Shown here: positions 32,186 to 40,518 of the stretch, in pieces
How the letters are laid out: every line of letters starts with the position of its first letter
Numbering within the stretch: the stretch's first letter is position 1
Source of the DNA: Nocardioides sp. dk884
Lineage (GTDB): Bacteria > Actinomycetota > Actinomycetes > Propionibacteriales > Nocardioidaceae
Assembly (NCBI RefSeq): GCF_009557055.1
Contig: NZ_CP045649.1
Location: 620,001-684,000 of the forward strand
Reading direction: 5' to 3'
Length of the DNA stretch: 64,000 nt
Program-made: the position numbers and the translations under genes
The notes under the pieces: generated by a model
Told to the model about the DNA's origin: nothing
What the model saw: the letters and a program-made list of their open reading frames with translations, nothing else
Database searches by the model: none

Positions 32186-34122
32186 GCACCCCCCGCAAGC
32201 CCGCAGGACTGCGCGAGACCGAGCGGATCGAGGCGCCCCCGGGCGGCCCCGGTCGCGGCCCCGGCGGCGGCATGGTCGCGCAGAAGGCGATGACGTTCGG
32301 GCCCTCGGCGAAGCGGCTCGTCGCTCGGCTGCGCCCCGAGCGGGGCACCGCGATCGCGGTGGTCGTGCTCGCCGTCGCCTCGGTCGCACTGGTCTCGATC
32401 GGCCCGACGATCCTCGGCCGCGCCACCGACCTGGTCTTCAACGGGCTGCTGGCCGGCGACCTCCCGGCGGGCACCCCGCAGTCGGAGCTGCCCGAGGCGA
32501 TCCGCGGCCAGGACGTCGTCCCGGGCCAGGGCGTGGACTTCGGCGCCGTGGGCCGGGTGCTGGGCCTGGCGATCGGTGTCTACCTGCTCGCCTCGCTGTT
32601 CTCCTGGCTCCAGGGCCTGCTGGTCAACACGATCGTGCAGAGCACCGTGCGCCGCATGCGCGGCGACGTCGAGGACAAGATCCACCGGCTGCCGCTGGCG
32701 GCCGTGGACCGCTCCTCGCGCGGGGAGCTGCTCAGCCGGGTCACCAACGACATCGACAACATCAGCCAGACCCTCCAGCAGACGATGAGCCAGCTGCTCA
32801 CCGCGATCCTGACCGTCGTCGGCGTGCTGTCGATGATGCTGTGGATCTCCCCGGCGCTCGCGCTCGTCTCGCTGGTCTCGGTGCCGCTGTCGCTGATCGT
32901 CACCCGGGCCATCATGAAGCGCTCCCAGGGCCGGTTCGTGGCCCAGTGGCGGCGCACCGGCGCGCTGAACTCCCAGGTCGAGGAGGCCTACTCCGGGCAC
33001 ACGCTGGTCAAGGTGCTCGGGCGCCGCGAGGAGGTCGAGCAGACCTTCGCCGAGGAGAACGAGGGGCTGTTCCGCGACAGCTTCGCCGCGCAGTTCATCA
33101 GCGGTCTGATCATGCCGGCGATGATGTTCGTCGGGAACCTCGGCTACGTCGTGATCGCCGTCGTCGGCGCGCTGCGGGTCTCCAGCGGGTCGCTGTCGAT
33201 CGGCGAGGTGCAGGCGTTCGTGCAGTACGCGCGCCAGTTCAACCAGCCGGTCACCCAGCTGGCCTCGATGGTCAACCTGCTGCAGTCCGGCGTCGCCTCG
33301 GCCGAGCGGGTCTTCGAGCTGCTCGACGCCCCGGAGGAGCCGGCCGACCCGCCGGCCGGCAGCGGCGGGGAGATCACCCGCGGTGAGGTGGCCTTCGAGC
33401 ACGTGTCGTTCGCCTACGACCCCGAGCGGCCGCTCATCGAGGACCTCTCGCTGGTCGCCCGGCCCGGCCAGACCGTGGCGATCGTCGGGCCGACCGGCGC
33501 CGGCAAGACCACGCTGGTCAACCTGATCATGCGCTTCTACGACCTGGACTCGGGACGCATCACCATCGACGGCCACGACATCGTCGGCATGTCCCGCGCC
33601 GACCTGCGCGGCCGGATCGGGATGGTCCTGCAGGACGCCTGGCTCTTCGGCGGCACGATCCGCGACAACATCGCCTACGGGCGTCCGGGCGCCAGCGAGG
33701 AGGAGGTGCTCGCCGCGGCGCGGGCGACCTTCGTGGACCGCTTCGTGCACTCGCTGCCCGAGGGCTACGACACGGTGGTCGACGAGGACGGCTCCAACCT
33801 GTCTGCGGGGGAGCGGCAGCTGATCACGATCGCCCGGGCCTTCCTCACCGACCCGGCGCTGCTGATCCTCGACGAGGCGACCTCCTCGGTGGACACCCGC
33901 ACCGAGCTGCTGGTGCAACAGGCGATGGCCGCGCTGCGCAGCGACCGGACCTCGTTCGTGATCGCCCACCGGCTCTCCACGATCCGCGACGCCGACCTGA
34001 TCCTGGTGATGGAGGACGGCGCGATCGTCGAGCAGGGCCCGCATGCCGAGCTGCTCGAGGCCGAGGGCGCCTACGCGCGCCTGCACCGCGCGCAGTTCGA
34101 GGCCGCGCCGGTGGCCGACTGA
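32182..34122 (+). CDS. ABC exporter half-transporter with canonical ATP site
   Basis: The ATG at 32182 overlaps the upstream stop. The 646-residue partner starts with a Gly/Pro-rich cytoplasmic tail (GGPGRGPGGGMVAQKAM), followed by a transmembrane domain with an enlarged first extracellular loop (residues about 75-110) and the ATPase. Walker A is GPTGAGKTTLVN, Walker B LLILDEATSSVD with the catalytic Glu, and the switch is FVIAHRLSTI with His. Its signature motif is altered, LSAGERQL instead of LSGGQ. That motif completes the degenerate site across the dimer, which agrees with the D498/Q529 changes in the partner. Together they form a heterodimeric multidrug-type exporter. Confidence 0.93.
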   Translation: MSTPRKPAGLRETERIEAPPGGPGRGPGGGMVAQKAMTFGPSAKRLVARLRPERGTAIAVVVLAVASVALVSIGPTILGRATDLVFNGLLAGDLPAGTPQSELPEAIRGQDVVPGQGVDFGAVGRVLGLAIGVYLLASLFSWLQGLLVNTIVQSTVRRMRGDVEDKIHRLPLAAVDRSSRGELLSRVTNDIDNISQTLQQTMSQLLTAILTVVGVLSMMLWISPALALVSLVSVPLSLIVTRAIMKRSQGRFVAQWRRTGALNSQVEEAYSGHTLVKVLGRREEVEQTFAEENEGLFRDSFAAQFISGLIMPAMMFVGNLGYVVIAVVGALRVSSGSLSIGEVQAFVQYARQFNQPVTQLASMVNLLQSGVASAERVFELLDAPEEPADPPAGSGGEITRGEVAFEHVSFAYDPERPLIEDLSLVARPGQTVAIVGPTGAGKTTLVNLIMRFYDLDSGRITIDGHDIVGMSRADLRGRIGMVLQDAWLFGGTIRDNIAYGRPGASEEEVLAAARATFVDRFVHSLPEGYDTVVDEDGSNLSAGERQLITIARAFLTDPALLILDEATSSVDTRTELLVQQAMAALRSDRTSFVIAHRLSTIRDADLILVMEDGAIVEQGPHAELLEAEGAYARLHRAQFEAAPVAD

Positions 34123-34139
34123 GGCAGCGGCAAAACTCG

Positions 34140-34168
34140 TTGTCGCGTCCCGGCGCGCGACGTACCGT
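34140..34168 (+). promoter_or_regulatory. Promoter of the leader ORF at 34.2 kb
   Basis: TTGTCG (34140-34145), a 17-nt spacer and TACCGT (34163-34168) predict a start near 34175. AAAA (34132-34135) lies 4 nt before the -35 box, loosely resembling the AT-rich element used by WhiB7/WblC activators; this last point is speculative. Confidence 0.5.
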
Positions 34169-34200
34169 GGAAGGACACGGGAAAGGAGGTGGTCCGAACA

Positions 34201-34239
34201 GTGAAGAGCTTCAGGACGCGTGAGGTGGCTGCCCGCTAG
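34201..34239 (+). CDS. 12-residue leader peptide ORF with near-complete anti-SD complement
   Basis: GTG-AAG ... CGC-TAG encodes VKSFRTREVAAR. Upstream, GAAAGGAGGTGGTCC (34181-34195) can pair with about 15 nt of the 16S rRNA 3' end with one G-U pair, by far the strongest ribosome-binding site noticed in this window. The coding end and downstream region can fold in alternative ways: 34227-34232 with 34239-34244, or 34224-34232 with 34267-34275, the latter competing with a 34250-34256/34265-34271 stem. This layout suggests a translated attenuator or leader peptide. What it controls is unknown; the nearest downstream gene is the MFS transporter, which seems to have its own promoter. Confidence 0.5.
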   Translation: MKSFRTREVAAR

Positions 34240-34358
34240 CAGCCGCGCCGCTGCGGCGAATCCACCGCAGCCACCCGACCCGCAGGCGCGCCGGACTCCG
34301 TCCCCCCGGCCCGGCTCCCGGAATCCCCGGGGCCACGCCTGCGGGTCGCCCCATTTCG

Positions 34359-34512
34359 CGCCATTGGCGCCGACTCGCGCCGCCATTGGCGCCGACTCGC
34401 GCCGCCATTGGCGCCGACTCGCGCCGCCATTGGCGCCGACTCGCGCCGCCATTCGCGCCGACTCGCGCCGCCATTCGCGCCGACTCGCGCCGCCATTCGC
34501 GCCGACTCGGGA
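34359..34512. repeat. Tandem array B: seven copies of the 22-bp unit
   Basis: Units start at 34359 and every 22 bp to 34491. Copies 1-4 contain CGCCATTGGCGCCGACTCGC; copies 5-7 have ATTCGCGCC instead of ATTGGCGCC; the last ends GACTCGG. There are no spacers, so it is not a CRISPR. The array ends 2 bp before the MFS promoter -10 box. Between the leader ORF and the array (34276-34358) I see only GC-rich non-coding DNA. Confidence 0.95.
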
Positions 34513-34513
34513 A

Positions 34514-34535
34514 TAAGGTTGATCCAGGCAACCTT
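34514..34535 (+). promoter_or_regulatory. MFS-marR promoter with MarR-type palindromic operator
   Basis: TAAGGT (34514-34519) is a good -10 box. Overlapping it, AAGGTTG (34515-34521) and CAACCTT (34529-34535) form a palindrome with a 7-nt centre. Nearly the same element, with the same GGAATAAGGTTGA context, controls the dioxygenase gene at 56626-56646. Confidence 0.7.
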
Positions 34536-34592
34536 GGCTCCGATGTGAAGCGAGACACTGTGATCCAGCAGACATCCGCGGGCGAGACGGCG

Positions 34593-36152
34593 ATGAGTCA
34601 CCGCCAGATCCTCGAGGCGCTCTCGGGCCTCCTGCTCGCGATGTTCGTGGCGATGCTGTCGAGCACCGTGGTCAGCAACGCGCTGCCGCGCATCGTGGCC
34701 GACCTCGACGGCAGCCAGACCGGCTACACCTGGGTGGTCGTCGCGACGCTGCTCTCGATGACCGCCACCACCCCGATCTGGGGCAAGCTCGCCGACCTGT
34801 TCAGCAAGAAGATGCTGGTGCAGACCGCGCTGGTGATCTTCTCGGTCGGCTCGGTCATCGCCACCTTCGCGCACAGCATGGAGCTGCTGATCGGCGCCCG
34901 GGTCGTGCAGGGCCTCGGCATCGGCGGCCTGACCGCCCTGGTGCAGGTCGTGATCGCCACGATGGTGAGCCCGCGGGAGCGCGGCCGCTACTCGGGCTAC
35001 ATCGGCGCGGTGTTCGCGGTGGCCACGGTCAGCGGGCCGCTGATCGGCGGCGTCATCGTGGACAGCCCGCTGGGCTGGCGCGGCTGCTTCGCGATCGGCC
35101 TGCCGGTCGCGCTCGCGGCGTTCGTGCTGCTGCAGAAGACGCTGCACCTGCCGGTGGTCAAGCGTGAGGTCCGCATCGACTACCTCGGCGCCACCTTGAT
35201 CATGGCGGGCGTCTCGATCCTGCTGGTCTGGGTCTCGCTCGCGGGCAACCAGTTCGCCTGGGCCTCCACCACGACCGCGGCGCTCGTCGCCGCCGGAGTG
35301 GTGGTGCTCGCCGCCGCGGTGTACGTCGAGATCAAGGTCGCCGCGGAGCCGGTGGTCCCGATGACGCTGTTCAAGGACCGCACGATCACGCTGTCCACGA
35401 TCGCCTCGACCCTGGTGGGCGTGGCGATGTTCGGCTCGACGGTCTACCTCAGCCAGTACTTCCAGCTCGCCCGCGGCATGACCCCCACGAAGGCGGGGCT
35501 GATGACGATCGCGCTGGTGGTCCCGCTGATGGTCTCCAGCCTGGTCAGCGGCCGGGTGATCACCCGCACCGGGCGCTGGAAGCGGTGGCTGGTGGGCGGC
35601 ATGGCGCTGGTCGTCGCCGGCCTGGCGCTGCTCGGCACCATCGACGAGAGCACCCACCTGGTCGCGGTCTGCGTCTGGATGGGGATCCTCGGCCTGGGCA
35701 TGGGCTCGACGATGCAGAACCTCGTCCTCGCGGTGCAGAACAACGTCGCGGTCTCCGAGCTCGGCGCCGCCAGCTCGGTGGTCGCGTTCTTCCGCAGCCT
35801 GGGCGGCTCGGCCGGCGTCTCGGTGCTCGGCGCGGTGCTCGGCACCCAGGTCGCGGACCGGGTGGTCGCCGGCTACCGCGAGGCCCAGCTCGTGCCGAGC
35901 GTCGAATCCGGTGGCCACGCGATCCCGGACCTGCGCACCCTGCCGGGCGCGGAGGCGGCGATCTGGGAGCACGCGTACGGCGCGTCGATCGGCGAGCTCT
36001 ACCTGATCGCGGTGCCCGCGGCGATCCTGGCGTTCGTGTGCGTCGTGCTGATCAAGGAGGTGCCGCTGCGCACGACCGTGGGCGGGGTGCCGGAGGCGAC
36101 TGGCCAACCGGCGGTGGAGTCCGCGACCGGGACAGGGGAGAATCGGCGGTGA
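34593..36152 (+). CDS. MFS multidrug efflux transporter (DHA2/EmrB-QacA type)
   Basis: ATG 34593 is preferred (MSHRQILEALSGLLLAMF); GTG 34560 is also in frame. Longer frames only translate the 22-bp repeats. The 519-residue protein shows about 14 hydrophobic segments. Motif C-like sequence is AVFAVATVSGPLIGGVIVD, motif A is GKLADLFSKKMLVQ, and the family start SSTVVSNALPRIVADLDGSQ is clear. DHA2 members export cationic or lipophilic drugs using the proton gradient. The MarR gene overlaps its stop (GTGA), and a MarR-type operator lies at its promoter, so export is probably induced by a small aromatic compound. Confidence 0.88.
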   Translation: MSHRQILEALSGLLLAMFVAMLSSTVVSNALPRIVADLDGSQTGYTWVVVATLLSMTATTPIWGKLADLFSKKMLVQTALVIFSVGSVIATFAHSMELLIGARVVQGLGIGGLTALVQVVIATMVSPRERGRYSGYIGAVFAVATVSGPLIGGVIVDSPLGWRGCFAIGLPVALAAFVLLQKTLHLPVVKREVRIDYLGATLIMAGVSILLVWVSLAGNQFAWASTTTAALVAAGVVVLAAAVYVEIKVAAEPVVPMTLFKDRTITLSTIASTLVGVAMFGSTVYLSQYFQLARGMTPTKAGLMTIALVVPLMVSSLVSGRVITRTGRWKRWLVGGMALVVAGLALLGTIDESTHLVAVCVWMGILGLGMGSTMQNLVLAVQNNVAVSELGAASSVVAFFRSLGGSAGVSVLGAVLGTQVADRVVAGYREAQLVPSVESGGHAIPDLRTLPGAEAAIWEHAYGASIGELYLIAVPAAILAFVCVVLIKEVPLRTTVGGVPEATGQPAVESATGTGENRR

Positions 36153-36646
36153 TGACCACCACGAGCCGCCAGGATGCCCTGCAGACCGTCGAGCGCGAGA
36201 TCGGCGTGCTGATCCGACGGGTCCGCAAGGTGATCGGCGTGCGGGCGCGGATGATCGACCCGCAGCTGCAGTCGGCGTCGTACCTCATGCTCGGCCACCT
36301 GGTGCAGCGTGGCCCGATGCGGTCCTCCGCGCTGGCCGAGGTCTTCAACGTCGACAAGGGCGCGATCAGCAGGCAGGTCCAGCACCTCGTCGACCTGGGC
36401 CTGGTCGACCGCACCCCGGACCCGGAGGACGGGCGGGCCTCGCTCGTCGAGGCGACGCCGGAGGCCGTGCGCCGCTTCGAGGCGGTCTCCCGGCAGCGCC
36501 TGGACTGGCTCGACCGACGCCTGGAGGAGTGGTCCGACGACGACCTCGCCGGGTTCGCCGGCCAGCTCACCCGCTACAACGCGATCCTCAGCGAGACCGA
36601 GGGACTCGAACCCACACCGCACAGTCCGTCGGAAGACCCCGCCTGA
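36149..36646 (+). CDS. MarR family transcriptional regulator
   Basis: GTG 36149 overlaps the MFS stop; ATG 36152 is the next codon and equally possible, after GGGGAG at 36135-36140. The 165-residue protein has the winged-helix core: LMLGHLVQRGPMRSSALAEV, VDKGAISRQVQHLVDLGLVD and the wing RTPDPEDGRASLVEATPE. It probably binds the AAGGTTG-CAACCTT palindromes at the MFS and dioxygenase promoters, as inferred from gene order and the duplicated site. The last 59 bp overlap the 3' end of the convergent alpha-glucosidase gene. Confidence 0.88.
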   Translation: MMTTTSRQDALQTVEREIGVLIRRVRKVIGVRARMIDPQLQSASYLMLGHLVQRGPMRSSALAEVFNVDKGAISRQVQHLVDLGLVDRTPDPEDGRASLVEATPEAVRRFEAVSRQRLDWLDRRLEEWSDDDLAGFAGQLTRYNAILSETEGLEPTPHSPSEDPA

Positions 36647-38261
36647 CGCCCATGCCGGTGGAGTCCGCGCCGGAGTTGTCGAGCGCGACCAGCTCCGCGC
36701 TGCTCACCAGCACCTCGCCCTCGGGCAGCTCGACCACCTCGGGGCCGCAGTTGAGCACCACCAGCAGCGGTCCGCGGCGGAAGCGCAGCACGTCGCCCTC
36801 GACGAGGAGGTCGCTCACCCGCTCGCCAGCGGTCGCGGCCCAGGTGCGCCGTGCGCGCAGCGCCTCGCGGTAGAACTCCAGCGTGGAGGCCGGGTCGTCG
36901 GTCTGGGCCGCCACCGTGTGCGCCTGCCACGACGTCGGCTGGGGGATCCAGGACAGCTCCGCGGCGCCCGGCCCGAAACCGTACGGCGGGTGGGTGCCCT
37001 CCCAGGGCAGCGGCACCCGCGAGCCGTCGCGGCCCGGGTCGCCGCTCTGCGGGCCGCTGCGCAGCCAGGCCGGGTCCTGACGGTGCTCGGGCGCGACGTC
37101 GACCTGCTCCAGGCCGAGCTCCTCGCCCTGGTAGAGGTACGCCGAGCCGGGCAGCGCGAGCATCGTGAGCGTGGCTGCCCTGGCGCGGGCCAGCCCCGTG
37201 GGGCCGGCGCCGTAGCGCGTGGGGTGGCGCACGACGTCATGGTTGCTGAGCACCCAGGTCGGCGAGGCGCCGACCGACTCCACCGCGGCGAAGGTGCCCT
37301 CGATGACGTCGGCGAAGGAGCGGGCCGACCAGGGCGCGAGGAGCCAGGCGAAGTTGAAGGCCTGGTGCATCTCGTCGGGCCGCACGAACCGGGCCATCGA
37401 CTCCGGGGTCTGGGTCCACGCCTCGGCCACCAGCATCCGGTCGCCGTCGTACTCCTCCAGCACGCGGCGCCAGCGGCGGTAGACGTCGTGCACCTCGGGC
37501 TGGTCCCACATCGGCTCGTCGCGCAGGGTGCGCTCGACCATCGCGTGCGGGTGGTCGGGCTCGGCGTCCCCGCCCAGCTGGTCGCGCAGGGTGGCCTCCT
37601 TGAGCAGCCCGTGGGCGACATCGATGCGGAAGCCGTCGACCCCGCGGTCGAGCCAGAAGCGCAGCACCTGCTCGAACATGTCGCCGACCTCCGGGTGGCG
37701 CCAGTCGAGGTCGGGCTGGGTGGAGTCGAACAGGTGGAGGTACCACTGCCCGTCCGGCACCCGGGTCCACGCAGGACCGCCGAAGACCGAGCGCCAGTTG
37801 TTCGGCGGCTCGCTGCCGTCCGGGCCGCGGCCGTCGCGGAACAGGTAGCGCGCCCGCTCCGGGCTGCCCGGGCCCGCGGCGAGGGCCGCGCGGAACCACT
37901 CGTGCTCCGCGGAGGTGTGGTTGGGCACCAGGTCGACGATGATGCGCAGCCCCAGGTCGTGGGCGCGGGCGATCAGCTCGTCGGCGTCCTGGAGGGTGCC
38001 GAACAGCGGGTCGACGTCGGTGTAGTCGGCGACGTCGTAGCCGTGGTCGTGCTGGGGGGAGGTGTAGAACGGCGTGATCCACAGCGCGTCCACGCCCAGG
38101 TCACGCAGGTGCGGCAGCCGCGCGGTGATGCCGGGCAGGTCGCCGATGCCGTCACCGTTGCTGTCGGCGAAGCTGCGGACGTAGACCTGGTAGGTCACCG
38201 CGTGGCGCCACCAGGGCTGCTCGCCGGCGTCGGGCCGCTCGGCGTGGTCCGCGGCGCTCAT
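36588..38261 (-). CDS. Alpha-glucosidase, glycoside hydrolase family 13
   Basis: The 557-residue cytoplasmic enzyme has the full GH13 pattern: VTYQVYVRSFADSNGDGIGD, VDLVPNHTSAEHEWF (region I), the nucleophile Asp in GVDGFRIDVAHGLLKE (region II), the acid Glu in RMLVAEAWTQ (region III) and the Asp in TWVLSNHDVV (region IV). The C-terminal beta domain is present. It should release glucose from maltose or isomalto-oligosaccharides; the exact linkage cannot be settled. It is last in a three-gene minus-strand operon with the hotdog protein and photolyase, starting by ATGA overlap. Confidence 0.9.
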   Translation of the reverse strand: MSAADHAERPDAGEQPWWRHAVTYQVYVRSFADSNGDGIGDLPGITARLPHLRDLGVDALWITPFYTSPQHDHGYDVADYTDVDPLFGTLQDADELIARAHDLGLRIIVDLVPNHTSAEHEWFRAALAAGPGSPERARYLFRDGRGPDGSEPPNNWRSVFGGPAWTRVPDGQWYLHLFDSTQPDLDWRHPEVGDMFEQVLRFWLDRGVDGFRIDVAHGLLKEATLRDQLGGDAEPDHPHAMVERTLRDEPMWDQPEVHDVYRRWRRVLEEYDGDRMLVAEAWTQTPESMARFVRPDEMHQAFNFAWLLAPWSARSFADVIEGTFAAVESVGASPTWVLSNHDVVRHPTRYGAGPTGLARARAATLTMLALPGSAYLYQGEELGLEQVDVAPEHRQDPAWLRSGPQSGDPGRDGSRVPLPWEGTHPPYGFGPGAAELSWIPQPTSWQAHTVAAQTDDPASTLEFYREALRARRTWAATAGERVSDLLVEGDVLRFRRGPLLVVLNCGPEVVELPEGEVLVSSAELVALDNSGADSTGMGVRRGLPTDCAVWVRVPRSR

Positions 38262-39073
38262 CGGGCGGCGGGGGCGGGCTCAAGGACGATCCAGACCTGC
38301 TCCGCGGTGGCCAGGAGCGCGCCGGAGGCGTCGTACAGCGAGGTCGCGGCGTGGACCTTGCGACCGTCCTGGCCGCGGGCCTCGGCGACGACGACGTGCT
38401 CCTCGCCGATGGCGGGCAGCGTGTCGACCCGGGCGGTCATCCGGCCCAGCACCATGGTGCGCTCGACGAGGTCGCCGGCCCAGCCGCCGATGCAGTCCAG
38501 CGCCGCCCAGGTCACGGGTAGCGACGCGCGGGCTGGCTGTCCGCCGGCCGCGGCCCCCTCCTGCACCGAGGCGTCGGGGGTCCAGGTCGCGGCCCACCAG
38601 TGCGGGCCGGGTCGGACCACCGGGCCCGGGAAGATCCGCAGGCCGTGCTCGTGCTCGGGACCGCACACGAAGCACCCGGGGAAGGGGTGCACGACGTGGC
38701 CGGGGTACGCCGCGGACGCCTCGCGGGCCCGGGCGGGCGACACCGGCGGCACCGCGACGAGGTCGTCGGTGACGGTTCGGCCACGCGCGACCACCGTGTC
38801 GTCGTGGCGGACCACCACGACGCCGTCCTCCTCGGTGCCGGACAGGGCGACGTCCAGCGGGGGCGGTGCGGTCAGGGTGACCTCGACGGCGCGCCAGCTG
38901 CGCGCGCCGTTGACGTGGGGGCGCACGAGCTGGGCGACGGCGCCCGCGGTCCAGCCCCCGTTGCCCGAGTCGGGCGGGCCGCAGAAGCGGCCAGGGACGA
39001 CCAGCTCGGTCGCTGCGAGGGGGTGGGTGCTGCCTGCTGCGGCGCTGTTCGCCACGGTGGGTGTGCTGCTCAC
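38258..39073 (-). CDS. Hotdog-fold (thioesterase-like) protein
   Basis: I chose the GTG at 39073, which overlaps the photolyase stop (GTGA); an ATG at 39091 would add six residues. The 271-residue protein has FPGCFVCGPEHEHGLRIFPG in the middle, a motif found in actinobacterial double-hotdog proteins annotated as thioesterases, and AALDCIGGWAGDLVERTMVL, consistent with the hotdog helix. A possible acyl-CoA or other thioester substrate is inferred from the fold only. Its position between photolyase and alpha-glucosidase gives no functional hint. Confidence 0.65.
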   Translation of the reverse strand: MSSTPTVANSAAAGSTHPLAATELVVPGRFCGPPDSGNGGWTAGAVAQLVRPHVNGARSWRAVEVTLTAPPPLDVALSGTEEDGVVVVRHDDTVVARGRTVTDDLVAVPPVSPARAREASAAYPGHVVHPFPGCFVCGPEHEHGLRIFPGPVVRPGPHWWAATWTPDASVQEGAAAGGQPARASLPVTWAALDCIGGWAGDLVERTMVLGRMTARVDTLPAIGEEHVVVAEARGQDGRKVHAATSLYDASGALLATAEQVWIVLEPAPAAR

Positions 39074-40425
39074 CGTCTGATCGTCTCCCATCGGTCCAGT
39101 GCCTCGCGCCGCTCGGTGCCGTGGTCGAGGATCGCGAGCGGGTAGCCGACCCGCTGGCGCACCTCGGTGGAGGGGTCGTGGGCGTCGGGGACCCGCTCGG
39201 GGTCGGCCAGCTCAGGTACCCAGCGCCGCACGTAGGCACCGTCGGGGTCGAAGCGACGACCCTGGGCGGTGGGGTTGAAGACGCGGAAGAACGGCGCCGC
39301 GTCGGTGCCGCAGCCCGCGGTCCACTGCCAGCCGTGGTTGTTCGAGGCCAGGTCGCCGTCGACCAGCCAGTGCAGGAAGTGCCGGGCACCGTGCTGCCAC
39401 TCGATGTGCAGGTCCTTGACCAGGAAGCTCGCCACGACCATCCGCATCCGGTTGTGCATCCAGCCGGCGGCGCGCAGCTGACGCATCGCGGCGTCCACCA
39501 CCGGGAACCCGGTGCGGCCCTCGCGCCAGGCCTCGACTCGCTCGTCGGGCTGGTCGTAGGGCATCCGGGCGAACTCCGGGCGCAGGTAGTCGCGCGCGGT
39601 GTCGGGCCGGCGGTCCAGCACGTCGGCGTAGAACTCCCGCCACGCGAGCTCGATGCGGTAGGCGCGGGCCCCGCCGCCGCGCAGCCGGGCCAGGTCGGCG
39701 AGCAGGGTGCGCGGGTGGATCTCGCCCCACTTCAGGTGGTGCGACATCCGCGAGGTGCCGGGCAGGTCGGGGCGGTCGCGCAGCTCGTCGTAGTCGGCGA
39801 CGCCGTCGTCGAGGAAGTCCGCCCACCGGCGCCGCGCCGCGTCCTCGCCGGCCTCGGGCAGCTCCAGGCCGGCGGGCAGCCGGGGCCGGGGGAGCTCGGT
39901 CGTGCCCTCGTCGAGGTGCTGCCACGCGACCCCGGAGGGGGCCTCGACCGGGCCACGCCAGCCGTGCTCGGCCCAGGCGTGGGAGAACGGCGTGAAGACC
40001 TGGTACGCCGACCCGTCGGCCTTGCGGACCCGACCCGGCGACACGGCGTACGCCGAACCGGTCCGGACCAGTGCGACCCCCCTCGCGGCGAGCGCGGCCT
40101 CCACCTCCCGGTCGCGTCGGGCGCCGTACGGACCGTGGTCGGCGGCGATGTGCACCTCGCTGGCGCCGACGGCCTCGGCGGCCCGGGGGACCTGAGCTGC
40201 CGGGTCGCCGCGGACCACCGTGAGCCGACCGCCCTCGGCGCGCAGGGACGCGTCCAGCGCGCTCAGGGAGGCGAGGAGATAGGCGCGCCGGCTGGGACCG
40301 GCCGGTCCCCACAGCGCGGGGTCCAGGACGAACAGCGCCAGCACCGGGCCGGAGGCGCACGCCGCCCGGAGCGCGGGGTTGTCACCCAGTCGCAGGTCGC
40401 GGCGGAACCAGAAGACGGCGGTCAT
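39070..40425 (-). CDS. phr: Deoxyribodipyrimidine photolyase (class I)
   Basis: The 451-residue flavoprotein repairs UV-induced pyrimidine dimers with blue light. The N-terminal antenna-binding Rossmann domain starts FWFRRDLRLGDNPALRAA. The FAD domain has GTSRMSHHLKWGEIHPRTLL, LAWREFYADVL, GWMHNRMRMVVASFLVKDL, the tryptophan-rich SNNHGWQWTAGCGTDAAPFF and RVFNPTAQGRRFDPDGAYVR. All are diagnostic for CPD class I photolyases. It is divergent from ideR across a 93-bp gap. No LexA box is visible at its promoter. Confidence 0.95.
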   Translation of the reverse strand: MTAVFWFRRDLRLGDNPALRAACASGPVLALFVLDPALWGPAGPSRRAYLLASLSALDASLRAEGGRLTVVRGDPAAQVPRAAEAVGASEVHIAADHGPYGARRDREVEAALAARGVALVRTGSAYAVSPGRVRKADGSAYQVFTPFSHAWAEHGWRGPVEAPSGVAWQHLDEGTTELPRPRLPAGLELPEAGEDAARRRWADFLDDGVADYDELRDRPDLPGTSRMSHHLKWGEIHPRTLLADLARLRGGGARAYRIELAWREFYADVLDRRPDTARDYLRPEFARMPYDQPDERVEAWREGRTGFPVVDAAMRQLRAAGWMHNRMRMVVASFLVKDLHIEWQHGARHFLHWLVDGDLASNNHGWQWTAGCGTDAAPFFRVFNPTAQGRRFDPDGAYVRRWVPELADPERVPDAHDPSTEVRQRVGYPLAILDHGTERREALDRWETIRR

Positions 40426-40518
40426 CGTCGCTCCACGATGACAGCGCCGGGGTGACCTGGGTCAAATCTGGAACAAGTCAAATGTGCGGGGGTATCGCCC
40501 ATAGGACAGAATGGCCGG

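Noticed and set aside
34359..34512. CRISPR array
   Set aside because: The units follow each other with no unique spacers and no cas genes are present; it is a simple tandem repeat.
34386..34592. N-terminal extension of the MFS transporter through the repeats
   Set aside because: The added residues are just translated 22-bp repeats; promoter and operator lie inside this stretch, and the family start is at MSHRQ.
40466..40482. Third KstR-type site between photolyase and ideR (TGGAACAAGTCAAA)
   Set aside because: The right half reads GTC instead of GTT and there is no symmetry; it fails the consensus.
40426..40518. IdeR iron box controlling ideR or photolyase
   Set aside because: No 19-bp TTAGGNTAGNCTNNCCTAA-like sequence is visible in the gap.
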